Assembly (NCBI GenBank): GCA_964361435.1
Contig: CAYIAN010000036.1
Coordinates: forward strand, 1 to 5,476
DNA length: 5,476 nt
Reading direction: 5' to 3'
Source of the DNA: GWA2-46-10 sp964361435
GTDB lineage: Bacteria; Patescibacteriota; Minisyncoccia; UBA6257; Colwellbacteraceae
Shown: positions 5,427 to 5,476 of the stretch, in pieces
Numbering within the stretch: position 1 is the stretch's first letter
How the letters are laid out: each line of letters opens with the position of its first letter
Made by a program: the position numbers and the translations under genes
The notes under the pieces: generated by a model
Seen by the model: the letters and a program-made list of their open reading frames with translations, nothing else
The model's database searches: none
Told to the model about the DNA's origin: nothing

Positions 5427-5476
5427 AGCTCGCGTACCCTTTTAATTGGCGAACAGCCAAACCCTTGGGACCTTCT

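Larger units (their letters stand above)
4913..5476 (-). rRNA. rrl: 23S ribosomal RNA, 3' part, split by an intron (5' end outside window)
   Basis: The upstream exon (5476-5414) covers about E. coli 2531-2593, with the A-loop GGCUGUUCGCC and the peptidyl-transferase stretch GUACGCGAGCUGGGUUUAGA. The downstream exon (5200 to about 4913) begins CGUGAGACAGGUUGGUC (helix 93, holding A2602), then the sarcin-ricin loop AGUACGAGAGGACC (5141-5128), and ends near ACUAAUAGACCG. Removing 5201-5413 restores GACCGUCGUGAGACAGGUU with an intact helix 93. Helix 98 is missing: the stretch from the AAGAU equivalent of E. coli GAGAU to GUUGAUAGG is about 42 nt here against about 65. The mature 3' end is estimated, within about 5 nt. 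The spacer to the 5S carries no tRNA. Confidence 0.97.

Overview
Every feature here that I can support lies on the minus strand, so transcription runs from high to low coordinates. In that order the window holds the 3' part of a 23S rRNA gene interrupted by a group I intron, a 5S rRNA gene and a strong terminator. These are followed by a tightly packed three-gene set (a membrane-anchored protein of unknown function, a RodA-type SEDS glycan polymerase and an MltG-type lytic transglycosylase), a second terminator-like hairpin, and the first 677 codons of rpoB, which runs off the left edge.

The organism is a bacterium. I infer a member of the Candidate Phyla Radiation (Patescibacteria) from several signs: an intron in the large rRNA, shortened rRNA helices, a short RpoB N-terminus and MltG, and a secreted protein with a CxDGIxNxxE..DCGGxCxxC motif. 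No single feature proves this placement. Stops used are TAA and TAG, and nothing suggests a changed genetic code.

RNA region (4690-5476). The intron (213 nt, 5201-5413) sits exactly after the base equivalent to E. coli U2593, in helix 93 at the peptidyl-transferase centre. To my knowledge this is the site of the Chlamydomonas chloroplast intron that encodes I-CreI. The whole ribozyme core can be drawn by hand (P1-P9, a G at the 3' end). A 9-nt guide, UUACGGCGG, pairs across the ligated exon junction with the expected U-G wobble at the 5' splice site. There is no room for a homing endonuclease. The most unusual thing in the window is a second, much longer pairing: 24 nucleotides spanning the 5' splice site fold back on intron nt 16-39, which would hide the splice site from its guide. 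A later intron segment resembles the exon strand and could compete for the same partner, which suggests a folding switch. The 5S RNA has a strongly shortened helix IV, and the 23S lacks helix 98.

Protein region (1-4673). The three genes between the rRNA terminator and rpoB abut or overlap (TAAATG, then TAGTG) and must be co-transcribed. RodA polymerises glycan strands and MltG cuts them, so the unit concerns cell-wall elongation. The first gene's product, outside the membrane with two beta-rich domains, may assist them, but that rests on context only. RpoB carries natural substitutions in the rifampicin pocket. I see no convincing promoter for rpoB or for the three-gene unit, so read-through of both terminator-like hairpins is a real possibility.
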